Positions 19,623 through 31,416 of a DNA stretch of 64,000 nt are shown here, in pieces. The notes under the pieces were generated by a model. The model was not told where the DNA came from, ran no database searches, and saw nothing but the letters and a program-made list of their open reading frames with translations. The stretch covers positions 124,001 to 188,000 of the forward strand of contig NZ_BCMQ01000007.1 of assembly GCF_001485415.1 (NCBI RefSeq), written 5' to 3'. Source of the stretch: Myroides odoratimimus. GTDB lineage: Bacteria; Bacteroidota; Bacteroidia; Flavobacteriales; Flavobacteriaceae. Position 1 is the first letter of the stretch. Every line of letters starts with the position of its first letter. A program made the position numbers and the translations under genes.

Positions 19623-22037
19623 TTAGAATTTAAAGTTATAGGTTACACTTGGAACCATTCCGAAAATAGACATTTTAACAGCTTCATTCTGTCCTCTGTG
19701 ATCTTTGTGTTCACGGAATGATATAGAAGCGGCATTGGCTCTTCCATAAAGATTATATATGCCGAATACCCATTCACTTTGCCACTTTCTACTTGTGTTT
19801 TTTGTAGGGGTATAAGTTGCTGATACGTCTAAGTGATGATAAGCAGGTAGGCTGTAAGCACCTCTTTTCCCAAAATTAGGAACACTCTGACCTAAATAGT
19901 CATATCTTCCTTCTGGGTAAGATGTTGGTCGTCCTGATTGTAAGGTAAAGCTAGCGCTAAGATCCCACTTCTTGTTTAATTGGTACATAGCCGTAACAGA
20001 AAAGTCATGTGTTTTATCATAAGCAGTTCTATACCATTGACCATTATTTATTCCTGGCTCATCTGGTGTTCTACCAGGTGTTCTCTGCTCTGATTTTGCT
20101 AAGGTGTAGGATACCCATCCTGTAAGTCTACCTAGATTCTTACGCACCAATAGCTCTAGTCCGTATGCTCTAGATTCACCACTAAGTATTACGCGTTCTA
20201 AAGCATCATTACCTATCAGTTGTGCACCATCTATATAATCTACTCTGTTATCTCCTTTTTTATAGTAAACCTCTGTTTCTAAACTATATTTTCCTTCTTT
20301 AAAGTTTCTGAAGTATCCTAATGCAACTTGATCAACGAGTTCTGGCTTGATATATTTACTACTTGGTGTCCAGATATCTAATGGAGTTGGTGCTGCCGTA
20401 TTAGACATTAAATGAAGATACTGAGCCATTCTATTATAACTAGCTTTAATAGATTGATCATCATTAATAATATAAGCAATGCCGAAGCGTGGTTCAAAAT
20501 TATTGTAGTTTTGAATACTCTTACCTCTATTATAAGATTCAGTCCCTATGATATCTGCCATCTTGTATAAACCTAGTTCAGAGTCATATCTTACAGGTTG
20601 ATTGTTTTGATATAGATTGATATTTTCTTTTCCTAGATTAGTAAATGTAGAAAACCTAGCCCCATAGTTTAAATTGAAATGTTGACCAATACTCTGTTCT
20701 GCTTCTAAATAAACACCTCCTTCAAAAGCGTATTTAGAATCTATCTTCTTATAGATAATAGATGAGTCTGGTTTTGTTGGCTTAATTACTCCTGGAGAAA
20801 AATCATAGTAAAGACCACTTACTCCATATTTTAATTGAAGATTACTATGGATGTCATGAGTTAGATCATATTTTAATGAGTAACTTTTAATATCAGAATC
20901 CCATTTAAAGCCAGTTATTTCCATATCTAGACCATATACATAGTCACTGTATGAAGTGGTAAGTTTACTACTTAGATTATCTGAGAATAAATGATGCCAT
21001 TGAAGATTTAAAATTGAGTTTCCAAAGGTGTTCTTTAATAACTGACTAAAACTAAATACATCTCGTCCGAAATAACCAGATAAGGTTAGTTTATTGTTTT
21101 CGTTTAAATCAAAGTTTAATTTAGTGTTTAAATCATAAAAATAAGCAGAGTTCTTATTGTCTGTTAACTTTAGGAATAAATGTGCATACGAGGCTCTTCC
21201 TGCTACTAAGAAGGAAGATTTTCCTTTCTGCATAGGGCCTTCTGCCATTAATCTACTAGAGATAACTCCTATACCTCCTGTGCCATGAAACTCCTCAGTA
21301 TTACCATTTTTTTGGAATACTTCTAATACAGAAGAAGCTCGTCCTCCAAATCTAGCTGGTATTCCTCCTTTGTATAGCTTGATGTCTTGAAGTGCGTCTG
21401 AATTAAACACTGAGAAGAAACCAAATAGGTGAGAAGAGCTAAAAACATTTGCATCATCTAAAAGTACTAAGTTCTGTCCTGCACTTCCGCCTCGCACATT
21501 AAATCCTGACGCTCCTTCACCCGCATTTGTTACACCAGGGAGTTGTAAGATAGACTTTAAAACATCTGTTTCGCCTAGTACAACAGGCATTTTTTTAACT
21601 TCCTCTATAGATAATTTATTGACACTCATCTCTGGTGTTCTAATGTCTGCTTTTGTAGAGTTCTTTACTATGACTACTTCGTCTAATTGTGCAGTGTCAG
21701 GTTTTAGGATGATTTTTACTGTATTATCTTTAGTTGTGTCTATATTAGCATGATGATTAGTGTAACCTAAGTATGATACTAGAATATTATACTGTCCTGA
21801 TGGAATAGAGATACTAAACTCTCCTAACTCATTAGTGGTAGTAGCTAGATCTAATTCTTTTATATAGACAGTAGCTCCTATAAGGGGAGAGTTTTTATCT
21901 AGTACCTTTCCTTTTAATATTGTTTGTACTTGTTCATTTATGACATTAGCCATCGTATGCTGTACATGAAAAGGAATTGTAGATACGTAGAAACTCAGTC
22001 CCAATAAATAATTGGTAAACTTTTTGTGATTAATCAT
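19623..22037 (-). CDS. TonB-dependent receptor with carboxypeptidase-regulatory N-terminal domain
   Basis: An 804-residue outer membrane receptor. After a signal sequence comes a CarboxypepD_reg-like beta-sandwich (about 38-115: GKVLDKNSPLIGATVYIKEL), then the plug domain (about 140-240, with GASGFNVRGGSAGQNLVLLDDANVF) and a 22-strand barrel ending in Phe (SVTYNFKF). It would import a ligand using energy from TonB-ExbBD. It forms a two-gene unit with the DUF4249 lipoprotein and is divergent from a LytS/LytTR pair that might control it. The ligand cannot be read from sequence. Confidence 0.92.
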   Translation of the reverse strand: MINHKKFTNYLLGLSFYVSTIPFHVQHTMANVINEQVQTILKGKVLDKNSPLIGATVYIKELDLATTTNELGEFSISIPSGQYNILVSYLGYTNHHANIDTTKDNTVKIILKPDTAQLDEVVIVKNSTKADIRTPEMSVNKLSIEEVKKMPVVLGETDVLKSILQLPGVTNAGEGASGFNVRGGSAGQNLVLLDDANVFSSSHLFGFFSVFNSDALQDIKLYKGGIPARFGGRASSVLEVFQKNGNTEEFHGTGGIGVISSRLMAEGPMQKGKSSFLVAGRASYAHLFLKLTDNKNSAYFYDLNTKLNFDLNENNKLTLSGYFGRDVFSFSQLLKNTFGNSILNLQWHHLFSDNLSSKLTTSYSDYVYGLDMEITGFKWDSDIKSYSLKYDLTHDIHSNLQLKYGVSGLYYDFSPGVIKPTKPDSSIIYKKIDSKYAFEGGVYLEAEQSIGQHFNLNYGARFSTFTNLGKENINLYQNNQPVRYDSELGLYKMADIIGTESYNRGKSIQNYNNFEPRFGIAYIINDDQSIKASYNRMAQYLHLMSNTAAPTPLDIWTPSSKYIKPELVDQVALGYFRNFKEGKYSLETEVYYKKGDNRVDYIDGAQLIGNDALERVILSGESRAYGLELLVRKNLGRLTGWVSYTLAKSEQRTPGRTPDEPGINNGQWYRTAYDKTHDFSVTAMYQLNKKWDLSASFTLQSGRPTSYPEGRYDYLGQSVPNFGKRGAYSLPAYHHLDVSATYTPTKNTSRKWQSEWVFGIYNLYGRANAASISFREHKDHRGQNEAVKMSIFGMVPSVTYNFKF

Positions 22038-22062
22038 TCGTTTATCTTATTATGTTTCAATG

Positions 22063-22070
22063 CAAAAATA
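22063..22070 (-). promoter_or_regulatory. -7 element of the TonB receptor promoter
   Basis: On the minus strand the bases read TATTTTTG, matching TAnnTTTG, 25 bases before the start codon. No good -33 TTG is visible. Confidence 0.4.
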
Positions 22071-22180
22071 GATAAGTAATTATTGCTATTTGTTTAATTA
22101 AACGCTGATGAAGTAGCTATTATTTTAATGGCTTTCAAATAAATAGTAATGAAAGGATAATGATATTATTAATGATTCTT

Positions 22181-22188
22181 TACATTTG
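22181..22188 (+). promoter_or_regulatory. -7 element just before the sensor kinase gene
   Basis: TACATTTG matches TAnnTTTG but ends only 5 bases before the ATG at 22194, so a transcript from it would begin at or near the start codon and be leaderless. The -33 position is weak. Confidence 0.35.
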
Positions 22189-22193
22189 TTTGT

Positions 22194-23195
22194 ATGAAGT
22201 CACTATGGAAATTTTATTCTAATTTTTGGTTGAGGAATGTGTCGGTTATCATTCTACTTCTTAGTGTATTTACATTCGTCGCTTCTGTAGATAAGAGTGA
22301 TCGCTCATTATCTGAGATTTGGGAAGAGTTAGTGCCTTCTTTCTTTATAGTATATGGTTGTATTTTAATTAGTAATATTTTGCTGATTAAGAGATATATG
22401 ATTACCAAACGATACAATATTTTTTTACCATTATTTACTATCTATTGGATTGTTGTTCTAATTGGTACTGGGTTGTTAAATATGCTTATAGATGGATTTG
22501 ATTCTTGGTTAAGTGAAATTCTCAATACTATATTTTTAATGTTTTTAGGCTCTGGAACTTATTTTATTCATTTATGGGTGTTTAATGATATTACAGTTCG
22601 TGAAAAGCGTTTGGTAAATACTGTAGCTGAGTTAGACTTCCTCAAGATGCAGTTAAACCCACATTTCCTTTTAAACGCAATGAATAATTTATATGGGGAG
22701 GCTTTAACGAATCCAAGGGAAACGCCTGAGCGGATTTTGCAATTATCACATTTATTGAGATATCAATTAGAAGCAACCAAAAGAGAATTTGTTTCTTTAG
22801 ATCAAGAAATAGAATTTTTAAAAGAATATTTTAATTACTATAAGTTTAGGACAAACGATTTAGTCGTAGATATAAAATATGAAGGGGATATTGAGAAGTT
22901 TCAAGTGCCTCCACTTTTGTATTTTAGTTTGGTTGAAAATGCGATAAAATTTGCTTTACAAACTGAATTTCCTTTTATAAAATTAAGAGGATATGCTAGA
23001 GATAATCATTTGCTGTTCGAATTAGAAAACAGTTGTTTGCCTGACGAAATGTTGCAAAAAGGAACAGGTGTTGGGCTTTTAAATCTAGAAAGAAGACTAG
23101 AAGTCTCCCAGTTGAGATATAAATTTACAAAGAACAAATCAAAGTATTATTATAAAACCACTTTAGAATTATGGGAATTACCTACCAGTGTTTAA
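22194..23195 (+). CDS. LytS-type sensor histidine kinase
   Basis: A 333-residue membrane kinase. Four hydrophobic spans (about 16-31, 47-66, 78-98 and 108-130) precede a HisKA_5-type domain: KMQLNPHFLLNAMNNLYGEAL carries the phospho-accepting His157. The ATPase part keeps the N box LVENAIKFAL and the G box GTGVGLLNLERRL. There is no large extracytoplasmic sensor, so it may sense membrane state or a partner. The response regulator gene overlaps its 3' end by 25 bases, showing tight coupling. Confidence 0.92.
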   Translation: MKSLWKFYSNFWLRNVSVIILLLSVFTFVASVDKSDRSLSEIWEELVPSFFIVYGCILISNILLIKRYMITKRYNIFLPLFTIYWIVVLIGTGLLNMLIDGFDSWLSEILNTIFLMFLGSGTYFIHLWVFNDITVREKRLVNTVAELDFLKMQLNPHFLLNAMNNLYGEALTNPRETPERILQLSHLLRYQLEATKREFVSLDQEIEFLKEYFNYYKFRTNDLVVDIKYEGDIEKFQVPPLLYFSLVENAIKFALQTEFPFIKLRGYARDNHLLFELENSCLPDEMLQKGTGVGLLNLERRLEVSQLRYKFTKNKSKYYYKTTLELWELPTSV

Positions 23196-23869
23196 TAGTA
23201 GATGATGAGAAACCTGCACATCAGGTGCTTTTAAGTCATATTAAGCAATGCGATGATTTAGAATGTATAGGGCATGCTTATAGTGGAAAAGAAGCTTTAA
23301 CTTTTTTACAAAGTAATGAAGTAGATATATTATTCTTAGATATTAATATGCCTTTAGTATCAGGATTAGAGTTGCTAGAAATGTTACCTATTAAGCCTAC
23401 TACGATTGTGACTACAGCGTATTCAGAATTTGCATTAGAATCTTATCAGAATGATGCAGTCGACTATTTATTAAAACCAATAGCTTTTAGTAAGTTCCTT
23501 AAAGCAGTTGTAAAAGCAAAGGTATTCTGTAAGGATAGAAAAGAAAATAATCGCAAGAGCGAACTTCAAAAAGTATTAATAAAAGAAGATGGCTTTGATT
23601 ATTTTATAGAAATGTCAGATATCATGTATGTTGAAAGTGCAGGTAATTATATCAAGATATTTACTAAAAGTAGGCGTAAGAGTTACTTTGTATATGGGTC
23701 GCTAGTAGGGTTTAAAACAGAATTAATAGGAGATAACTTTGTTCAGGTACATCGTTCTTTTATTATTAATAAAGAGTGTATAAAAGAGCGATTTATGAGT
23801 AAAGTCATTTTAATGAATGGCGATGAAGTGCCTATTGGGCGTAAGTATCAAATTTTATTAGATCAATAA
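23171..23869 (+). CDS. LytTR-type response regulator
   Basis: A 232-residue regulator: a receiver domain (4-120) with acidic pocket DDE at 11-13, phosphoacceptor Asp57 (LFLDINMP) and a conserved Lys in YLLKPI, then a LytTR DNA-binding domain (about 135-232: DIMYVESAGNYIKIFTKS, VQVHRSFIINKECI). LytTR regulators bind short direct repeats upstream of targets. The partner kinase is encoded just upstream. The adjacent divergent TonB/DUF4249 unit is a plausible target (inference). Confidence 0.94.
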   Translation: MGITYQCLIVDDEKPAHQVLLSHIKQCDDLECIGHAYSGKEALTFLQSNEVDILFLDINMPLVSGLELLEMLPIKPTTIVTTAYSEFALESYQNDAVDYLLKPIAFSKFLKAVVKAKVFCKDRKENNRKSELQKVLIKEDGFDYFIEMSDIMYVESAGNYIKIFTKSRRKSYFVYGSLVGFKTELIGDNFVQVHRSFIINKECIKERFMSKVILMNGDEVPIGRKYQILLDQ

Positions 23870-23880
23870 AAGAGAGTATA

Positions 23881-23914
23881 AAAAAAGGTCATCAGTTAAC
23901 TGATGACCTTTTTT
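23881..23914. terminator. Bidirectional terminator between the response regulator and icd
   Basis: Perfect 15-bp stem AAAAAAGGTCATCAG (23881-23895) and complement (23900-23914) with loop TTAA, serving both convergent transcripts. Confidence 0.9.
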
Positions 23915-23931
23915 AGTATATCGATGCTATA

Positions 23932-26154
<2,223 letters not shown>

Positions 26155-26222
26155 TTATTTACTTTAAATGAAAACAATATTATCGTTAAATATATTTTGT
26201 TTAAAACTTGAAATTTATATAG

Positions 26223-26230
26223 CAAATATA
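26223..26230 (-). promoter_or_regulatory. -7 element of the icd promoter
   Basis: The minus strand reads TATATTTG, matching TAnnTTTG, about 70 bases before the icd start. The -33 element is not obvious. The rest of the 238-base gap between icd and the Wzc-type gene holds only that gene's terminator. Confidence 0.4.
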
Positions 26231-26355
26231 CTAAATATGTATGTTATTGTTTAGGCTTAATACTCTTTTTAGAGTTGAATTACGAATTTGATAATTCAGA
26301 CTTTTTATATTTCTGTTTTAGTACATTTTGATATAATATTTTATCATATTAATGA

Positions 26356-26387
26356 AAAAGGTCACCCTATAAAAGAGTGACCTTTGT
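26356..26387 (-). terminator. Terminator of the Wza/Wzc-type operon
   Basis: On the minus strand AAAGGTCAC pairs with GTGACCTTT across a loop of about 13 bases, and a T-rich run follows. It begins a few bases after the Wzc-type stop codon. Confidence 0.75.
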
Positions 26388-26389
26388 TC

Positions 26390-28789
26390 TTATTTTAGAT
26401 TTATTAGTTTTTTCCACCAAGGGCGTTTGTCTACTTCTAGATCTTGGCCATATCCATAACCATATCCGTATCCATAACCATATCCTTTGTTTGTCTCAGT
26501 ATCATTTAAGATAATTGACATATTCGGAAGTTTACCTTCTTTGTGTAAGTCATTAGGTAATTTAAGCATACGTTTGTCTAGGTAGTTTGCTCTCGCTACG
26601 TAGATGAACGTATCAGCATATTTCGCGATTAACAAGGTATCTGTAACTAAACTAACTGGGGCTGTATCTACGATGATATAGTCATATTGTTTTTTAAGAG
26701 TCTCAAACATATCTCCTATTCTATCTCCCATTAATAGTTCTGCTGGGTTAGGTGGAATAGTACCTGCTGGTAAAGCATACATATTTTCATAACCATCTAT
26801 TTTTACAACATACTGGTTGATATCGTCCTCTTTTCTTAATAAGTAGTCAGATACGCCTTTAGTAGGAAGCATGATATAATCATCTAATCTAGGGTTACGA
26901 ATATCTAATCCGATAAGAAGAGTTCGTTTACCTGATAATGCAATTGTAGCTGCAATATTTACAGATGTAAATGTTTTACCTTCTTTAGGGAATGTAGAAG
27001 TTAAGAATATCATCTTAGCATTACCTTCCTGTACATCACTTAGCATAAACTCAAGGTTCGTTCTAACGATACGAAGAGCTTCAGCAGTACTCGTTCTACT
27101 CGCAATATTAACGATTTTGGAATTATCGTTAGAGTGTGGTATATCACCTAAGAATGGAACTTGAGTATTTTCTTCAATGTCTAATCTAGTCTTAACCTTA
27201 GTATCTAATAAGCTACGTAAGTAGATTAAAGCAAATGGTATTAATCCTCCCATGATAAGAGCGGCTAATAAGATAATTGCTTTTTTAGGAGCTACTGGTT
27301 TATCACTACTCTTAGCTACATCGATTATTTTAGCATTTTGTTCTGTTGCTGCTAAAGCGATTGCAGTTTCCTCTCTTTTTTGGAATAAGTATAAATAGAT
27401 AGCCTCTTTTACCTTTTGCTGTCTATCGATGATTCTGAACTCTCTTTCTTGTTTTGGTACAAGAGATAGTTTAGATTTTAATTCAGATTCTTTAGACGCT
27501 AACTCTCTACGTGTAATTTTTAGATTGCTCTCGGCTCTTAGAAGGCTTTCTAATACAGAAGCTTTCATAGAGTTGATTTGATCGTCTAATTTAACGATAG
27601 CCGGGTTAAGCTTAGTTGTACTAGTACTTAACTTATTTCTTTCTAATACTAATTTATTATATTGATCAATTAAGCTGTTAGAGCTAACATCTGTCGATAC
27701 TATATTACCAGGAAGTAATTCGTTTGGTTTGCTGCTTTTTAAGAACTCTATTAGAGAAGAGATAACTTTTAATTCGGTTTCATTACTAATGATTTGTTTT
27801 TCATAAACATTAGCATTCTCTAAGTGAATTTTTAATTCTGTAGGAATATCAGTAATGCTATTTCTAGCTTTATATCCCTCTACGTTCTTTTCTACATCAC
27901 CTAGTTCATCAGTAATCAGGACTAGACGAGAGTCGATGAACTCTGAAGTTTTCTCTGAGATAAAACGTTTATCAGCTATAGCACCATCATTGTACAAAGT
28001 AATCAATGTGTTTAAATAATCTTTTGCTTTCGCTGGCGTAGCGTTTAACAATGATAATTCAAGCACAGTAGAGAACTTATCAGTAGGAGCTATTTTTACC
28101 TCTTTTACGTAATAATCAACGACTTTTTGGATAGGTTTTACTTGTACTAGTATTTCATTTACAGTTTCTTCACCACCTTCTTTTTTAAGAGCATCTAGTG
28201 TTCCTGTTTTTTTAGGAACATTCTTAGTTACGATAAGTTTACCTAATATAGTAGAAATAGGTTCATCATATTTAAAAGTACCTAATTCTTCTTCCTCATC
28301 ATTTAATAACAAGAAAGACGATTCAGTTCTATCTTTAACAATAAATGAATACTCGATATCATCAAAGTCAAAAACACGCTCTACAAAGTTGATAGAAACA
28401 GGACTATTACCATATAAATCCTTTTTTACAAATCTATCGTTATTGATTAAAGCTATATTTAATTGTAATCTTCTAACTGTTCTTTCTGCAAGACTTCTTG
28501 ATTGTAGTACTTGTGTCTCGTTTTCTACATTACTTTTACCACCAGAGAACATCCCTAAGTCAGCGAATGCTGCCATTTCAGACGCTATTCCACCACCTCT
28601 TTTTTCATCTTTTACAATGATAGAAGTATTGATAGAATATATCTTCTGGCTATAACGTAAATAAACGAAAGCTAAAGCTACAGTAATAAAAACACTTAAT
28701 ACAAACCATCTCCAGTGAACTAAATATTTCTCTAGTTCTTCTCGTATGTTTATATTAGAGTTTTCTTGATTGTCAAATTTGTTTTCCAT
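26390..28789 (-). CDS. Wzc-type polysaccharide co-polymerase with tyrosine autokinase domain
   Basis: A 799-residue inner-membrane protein. A Wzz-type chain-length domain with first span (about 28-48) and last span (about 500-522) encloses a coiled-coil periplasmic region; the cytoplasmic BY-kinase domain follows with Walker A FPKEGKT, Walker A' LLIGLDIRNP and Walker B YIIVDTAP. The C-terminus carries a run of six Gly-Tyr pairs, the tyrosine cluster that is autophosphorylated in such kinases. The frame extends upstream to a TTG inside the Wza-type gene; the ATG at 28789, 4 bases after that gene's stop, is preferred. Confidence 0.9.
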   Translation of the reverse strand: MENKFDNQENSNINIREELEKYLVHWRWFVLSVFITVALAFVYLRYSQKIYSINTSIIVKDEKRGGGIASEMAAFADLGMFSGGKSNVENETQVLQSRSLAERTVRRLQLNIALINNDRFVKKDLYGNSPVSINFVERVFDFDDIEYSFIVKDRTESSFLLLNDEEEELGTFKYDEPISTILGKLIVTKNVPKKTGTLDALKKEGGEETVNEILVQVKPIQKVVDYYVKEVKIAPTDKFSTVLELSLLNATPAKAKDYLNTLITLYNDGAIADKRFISEKTSEFIDSRLVLITDELGDVEKNVEGYKARNSITDIPTELKIHLENANVYEKQIISNETELKVISSLIEFLKSSKPNELLPGNIVSTDVSSNSLIDQYNKLVLERNKLSTSTTKLNPAIVKLDDQINSMKASVLESLLRAESNLKITRRELASKESELKSKLSLVPKQEREFRIIDRQQKVKEAIYLYLFQKREETAIALAATEQNAKIIDVAKSSDKPVAPKKAIILLAALIMGGLIPFALIYLRSLLDTKVKTRLDIEENTQVPFLGDIPHSNDNSKIVNIASRTSTAEALRIVRTNLEFMLSDVQEGNAKMIFLTSTFPKEGKTFTSVNIAATIALSGKRTLLIGLDIRNPRLDDYIMLPTKGVSDYLLRKEDDINQYVVKIDGYENMYALPAGTIPPNPAELLMGDRIGDMFETLKKQYDYIIVDTAPVSLVTDTLLIAKYADTFIYVARANYLDKRMLKLPNDLHKEGKLPNMSIILNDTETNKGYGYGYGYGYGYGQDLEVDKRPWWKKLINLK

Positions 28790-28793
28790 TTTT

Positions 28794-29579
28794 CTATTTT
28801 GTAGCAAGTGCTATTACAGTTACTAAAAGTGATAATGCAGATAATCCTAAACTTAAGTTAGGTCCTACTACAGAAGAGTTTACTCTTGTTTTGTTAGGCT
28901 CTACATATACAATATCGTTTTGATTTAAATAATAGTATGGAGATACCATAAAGTCCGCTTTAGTCATGTCTACACGGATAGGAACTCTTCTTCCATCTAT
29001 TTCTCTTATCAGTAATATATTGTCTCTTTTTCCATATACTGTTAGGTCACCAGATAATGCTATTGCTTCAGCTAATGTAAGTCTCTCACTATTGATAGTG
29101 TGTACACCTGGCTTATTTACCTCCCCTTGTACTGTCACTTTGTAGTTCATGATTCTCATGTTGACAATAGGGTTATTGATATATTGGCTTATTTGTTTTG
29201 ACAGTATTTCTACAGCTTCTTTTTTGCTTTTACCACCTACTTTAATAGTTCCTAATACAGGGAATTCTATATTCCCATCACTATCTACTAAGTATAAGTG
29301 TTGAGTCATAGTACCACTACCAGCAGGATTGTTAGGGTTTGTAGTCATTGTATTAGCTAAGTTAAACGGAGCAGCTGCTTCAGGATCTTCAGCAGATACA
29401 ATGATCATTAGCAAATCATCTGCTCTTAAACGAGTCTCAAATTTATTATCATTAGACTCTTTTAGTAATACATCCTCAACGTTTTGGTAGTATACAACAC
29501 TCTCTCTAGATGCACACGAACCTAGCAATAGCATAGTGCAGAAGAAAAGTGATAGTTTTAGCGCAATTATATTTTTCAT
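28794..29579 (-). CDS. Polysaccharide export lipoprotein, Wza/SLBB family
   Basis: A 261-residue lipoprotein (lipobox LLGSC, Cys22). The polysaccharide biosynthesis/export domain (about 50-150: RADDLLMIIVSAEDPEAAAPFNLAN) is followed by an SLBB domain (about 155-215: VTVQGEVNKPGVHTI) and a hydrophobic C-terminal helix (about 240-258). It would form the outer-membrane exit channel for a capsular or exopolysaccharide made elsewhere, together with the Wzc-type protein encoded 4 bases downstream. No glycosyltransferases are in this window. Confidence 0.9.
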   Translation of the reverse strand: MKNIIALKLSLFFCTMLLLGSCASRESVVYYQNVEDVLLKESNDNKFETRLRADDLLMIIVSAEDPEAAAPFNLANTMTTNPNNPAGSGTMTQHLYLVDSDGNIEFPVLGTIKVGGKSKKEAVEILSKQISQYINNPIVNMRIMNYKVTVQGEVNKPGVHTINSERLTLAEAIALSGDLTVYGKRDNILLIREIDGRRVPIRVDMTKADFMVSPYYYLNQNDIVYVEPNKTRVNSSVVGPNLSLGLSALSLLVTVIALATK

Positions 29580-29592
29580 TGTTATTTTTTTG

Positions 29593-29600
29593 CAAATATA
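29593..29600 (-). promoter_or_regulatory. -7 element of the Wza/Wzc-type operon
   Basis: The minus strand reads TATATTTG about 13 bases before the start codon, matching TAnnTTTG. The rest of the gap up to the lptB gene is AT-rich and shows no other recognisable feature. Confidence 0.4.
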
Positions 29601-29813
29601 TAGTTTCTAAATAGTCAAAAAAAAGAGTTTTACTATTTAAAGTGTCAAATATAGTTTTTTCTGAGTAGAGACAAAATGTTACTTTCATAAAAAGTATAGT
29701 GTTTTTAGGATAATTCACGTTTTTTCTAATTATAAAAAACACAATAATCTCAGAAATTAAAAGAACTATAAATAATAACTGTTAAATATGTAAAAGTGGC
29801 TTTTGATTCTTAT

Positions 29814-30554
29814 TTAGAACGTTAGTTTCTTTTTACGTAGCTCGAAGTTCTGACCTAAGTAGACTTTTCGTACCATTTCGTCTTCTGCTAGCTCTTCTGG
29901 AACACCTGCTTTTAAGATACCTCCTTCGAACATAAGATACGTTTTGTCTGTAATAGCAAGAGTCTCTTGAACGTTGTGATCTGTAATAAGGATACCAATG
30001 TTTTTGTTTTTTAAGTTCGCAACGATTTTTTGGATATCTTCTACTGCCACAGGGTCAACTCCCGCGAAGGGTTCATCTAGAAGAATAAACTTAGGATCAG
30101 TAGCTAATGCTCTAGCGATTTCTGTACGTCTTCTTTCTCCTCCAGATAGTACATCTCCTCGGTTAGTACGTACATGGTTTAAGTTGAACTCTTCTATTAG
30201 AGATTCCATTTTCGCCTCTTGTTCTTTTTTAGAGAGTTTCGTTAGTTGTAGTACACTTAGGATGTTGTCCTCTATACTTAGTTTTCTAAAGATAGAAGCC
30301 TCTTGTGCTAAGTACCCGATACCATGTTGTGCACGTTTATACATCGGGAAGTCTGTTATATCCGTATTATCTAAATATATATTTCCACTGTTAGGTTTTA
30401 CTAATCCTACGATCATATAGAATGATGTAGTTTTACCAGCACCATTTGGCCCTAGTAGTCCTACGATCTCTCCTTGATTAACCTCTACTGATATACCTTT
30501 AACAACTTTGCGTTTTTTGTACATCTTAATTAAATTATCAGCTCTTAATTTCAT
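29814..30554 (-). CDS. lptB: LPS export ABC transporter ATP-binding protein
   Basis: A 246-residue ABC ATPase with Walker A GPNGAGKT (35-42), Q-loop, signature LSGGERRRTEIARAL and Walker B FILLDEPFAGVDP, plus the LptB-typical ITDHNVQETL. LptB powers LptFG to extract lipopolysaccharide from the inner membrane. It is the third gene of an apparent kpsF-tatC-lptB unit, 17 bases after tatC, so two envelope functions are grouped. LptFGC are not in the window. Confidence 0.93.
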   Translation of the reverse strand: MKLRADNLIKMYKKRKVVKGISVEVNQGEIVGLLGPNGAGKTTSFYMIVGLVKPNSGNIYLDNTDITDFPMYKRAQHGIGYLAQEASIFRKLSIEDNILSVLQLTKLSKKEQEAKMESLIEEFNLNHVRTNRGDVLSGGERRRTEIARALATDPKFILLDEPFAGVDPVAVEDIQKIVANLKNKNIGILITDHNVQETLAITDKTYLMFEGGILKAGVPEELAEDEMVRKVYLGQNFELRKKKLTF

Positions 30555-30571
30555 GATTTTAAAATATGAGA

Positions 30572-31414
30572 TTAGTCAATTTGTTTTGTTTTACTTGCTT
30601 CTATCTTCTTATTCTTTTTGTGTACGAAGAGAGAGATATAAATACTCACTTCGTATAGAATAAGTAATGGAATAGATACTATAATCTGGCTTACTACATC
30701 TGGTGGAGTTATTACAGCTGCGATGATTAATATTAATACGATAGCGTACTTTCTATAGTCTCTTAAGAACTGTGGTGTAACTAAGTCTAACACAGATAGG
30801 AAGTAAATAATAATCGGTAATTCGAATACTAAACCACATGCTATAGATGTCGTTTTTACAAGACCTATATAAGAGTTGATATCTATCTGGTTTTTAACGA
30901 TATCACTTACCTGTAAATTCGCAAGGAAATTAATAGATAGTGGAGTGATAACGTAGTATCCAAATACTACTCCCATAAAGAATAATAAAGAAGATACAAC
31001 GATAAATAGTTTAGCGTATTTCTTTTCTTTTGTATAAAGTGCTGGGCTGATGAATTTCCATATTTCCCAAAGAATGAAAGGAACTGCAATAATAAAACCT
31101 GCAGAAATACAAGTCCAAATTAATACAGAGAATTGTCCATCCATCGTTCTATTCTGAATCTCGAAGGGTAAGTCTTGTAAACAAAAACTTCTATCGAAAT
31201 CAAAACGTTGTGCTATTTTACAAAAGAATTGATAGGTAACGAAATCACTTCTTTTTGGTGCGAAGATGATTTTGTCAAAAATAAAATCACTAAAAATAAA
31301 AGCGACTGCCCCTCCTCCTAGTATAAATGCTGAAGATCTAACTAATAACCATCTTAGTTCTTCTAAGTGGTCTAGGAAAGACATTTCCTTTTTTGATTTA
31401 TCTGAGTTTGCCAT
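30572..31414 (-). CDS. tatC: Sec-independent protein translocase TatC
   Basis: A 280-residue membrane protein with the TatC opening KEMSFLDHLEELRWLLVRS and six predicted spans; the family residues in FILWEIWKFISPALYTKEKKY (about 112-132) are kept. TatC is the twin-arginine signal receptor for exporting folded proteins. TatA/B are not in the window. A charged Lys-rich cytoplasmic tail follows the last span. The gene starts 2 bases after the kpsF stop. Confidence 0.94.
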   Translation of the reverse strand: MANSDKSKKEMSFLDHLEELRWLLVRSSAFILGGGAVAFIFSDFIFDKIIFAPKRSDFVTYQFFCKIAQRFDFDRSFCLQDLPFEIQNRTMDGQFSVLIWTCISAGFIIAVPFILWEIWKFISPALYTKEKKYAKLFIVVSSLLFFMGVVFGYYVITPLSINFLANLQVSDIVKNQIDINSYIGLVKTTSIACGLVFELPIIIYFLSVLDLVTPQFLRDYRKYAIVLILIIAAVITPPDVVSQIIVSIPLLILYEVSIYISLFVHKKNKKIEASKTKQID

Positions 31415-31416
31415 AT

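Noticed and set aside
29506-29742. Minus-strand frame covering the Wza-type promoter region
   Set aside because: It overlaps the gene's signal sequence in another frame, and is rich in Phe, Ile and Lys, like random AT-rich DNA.
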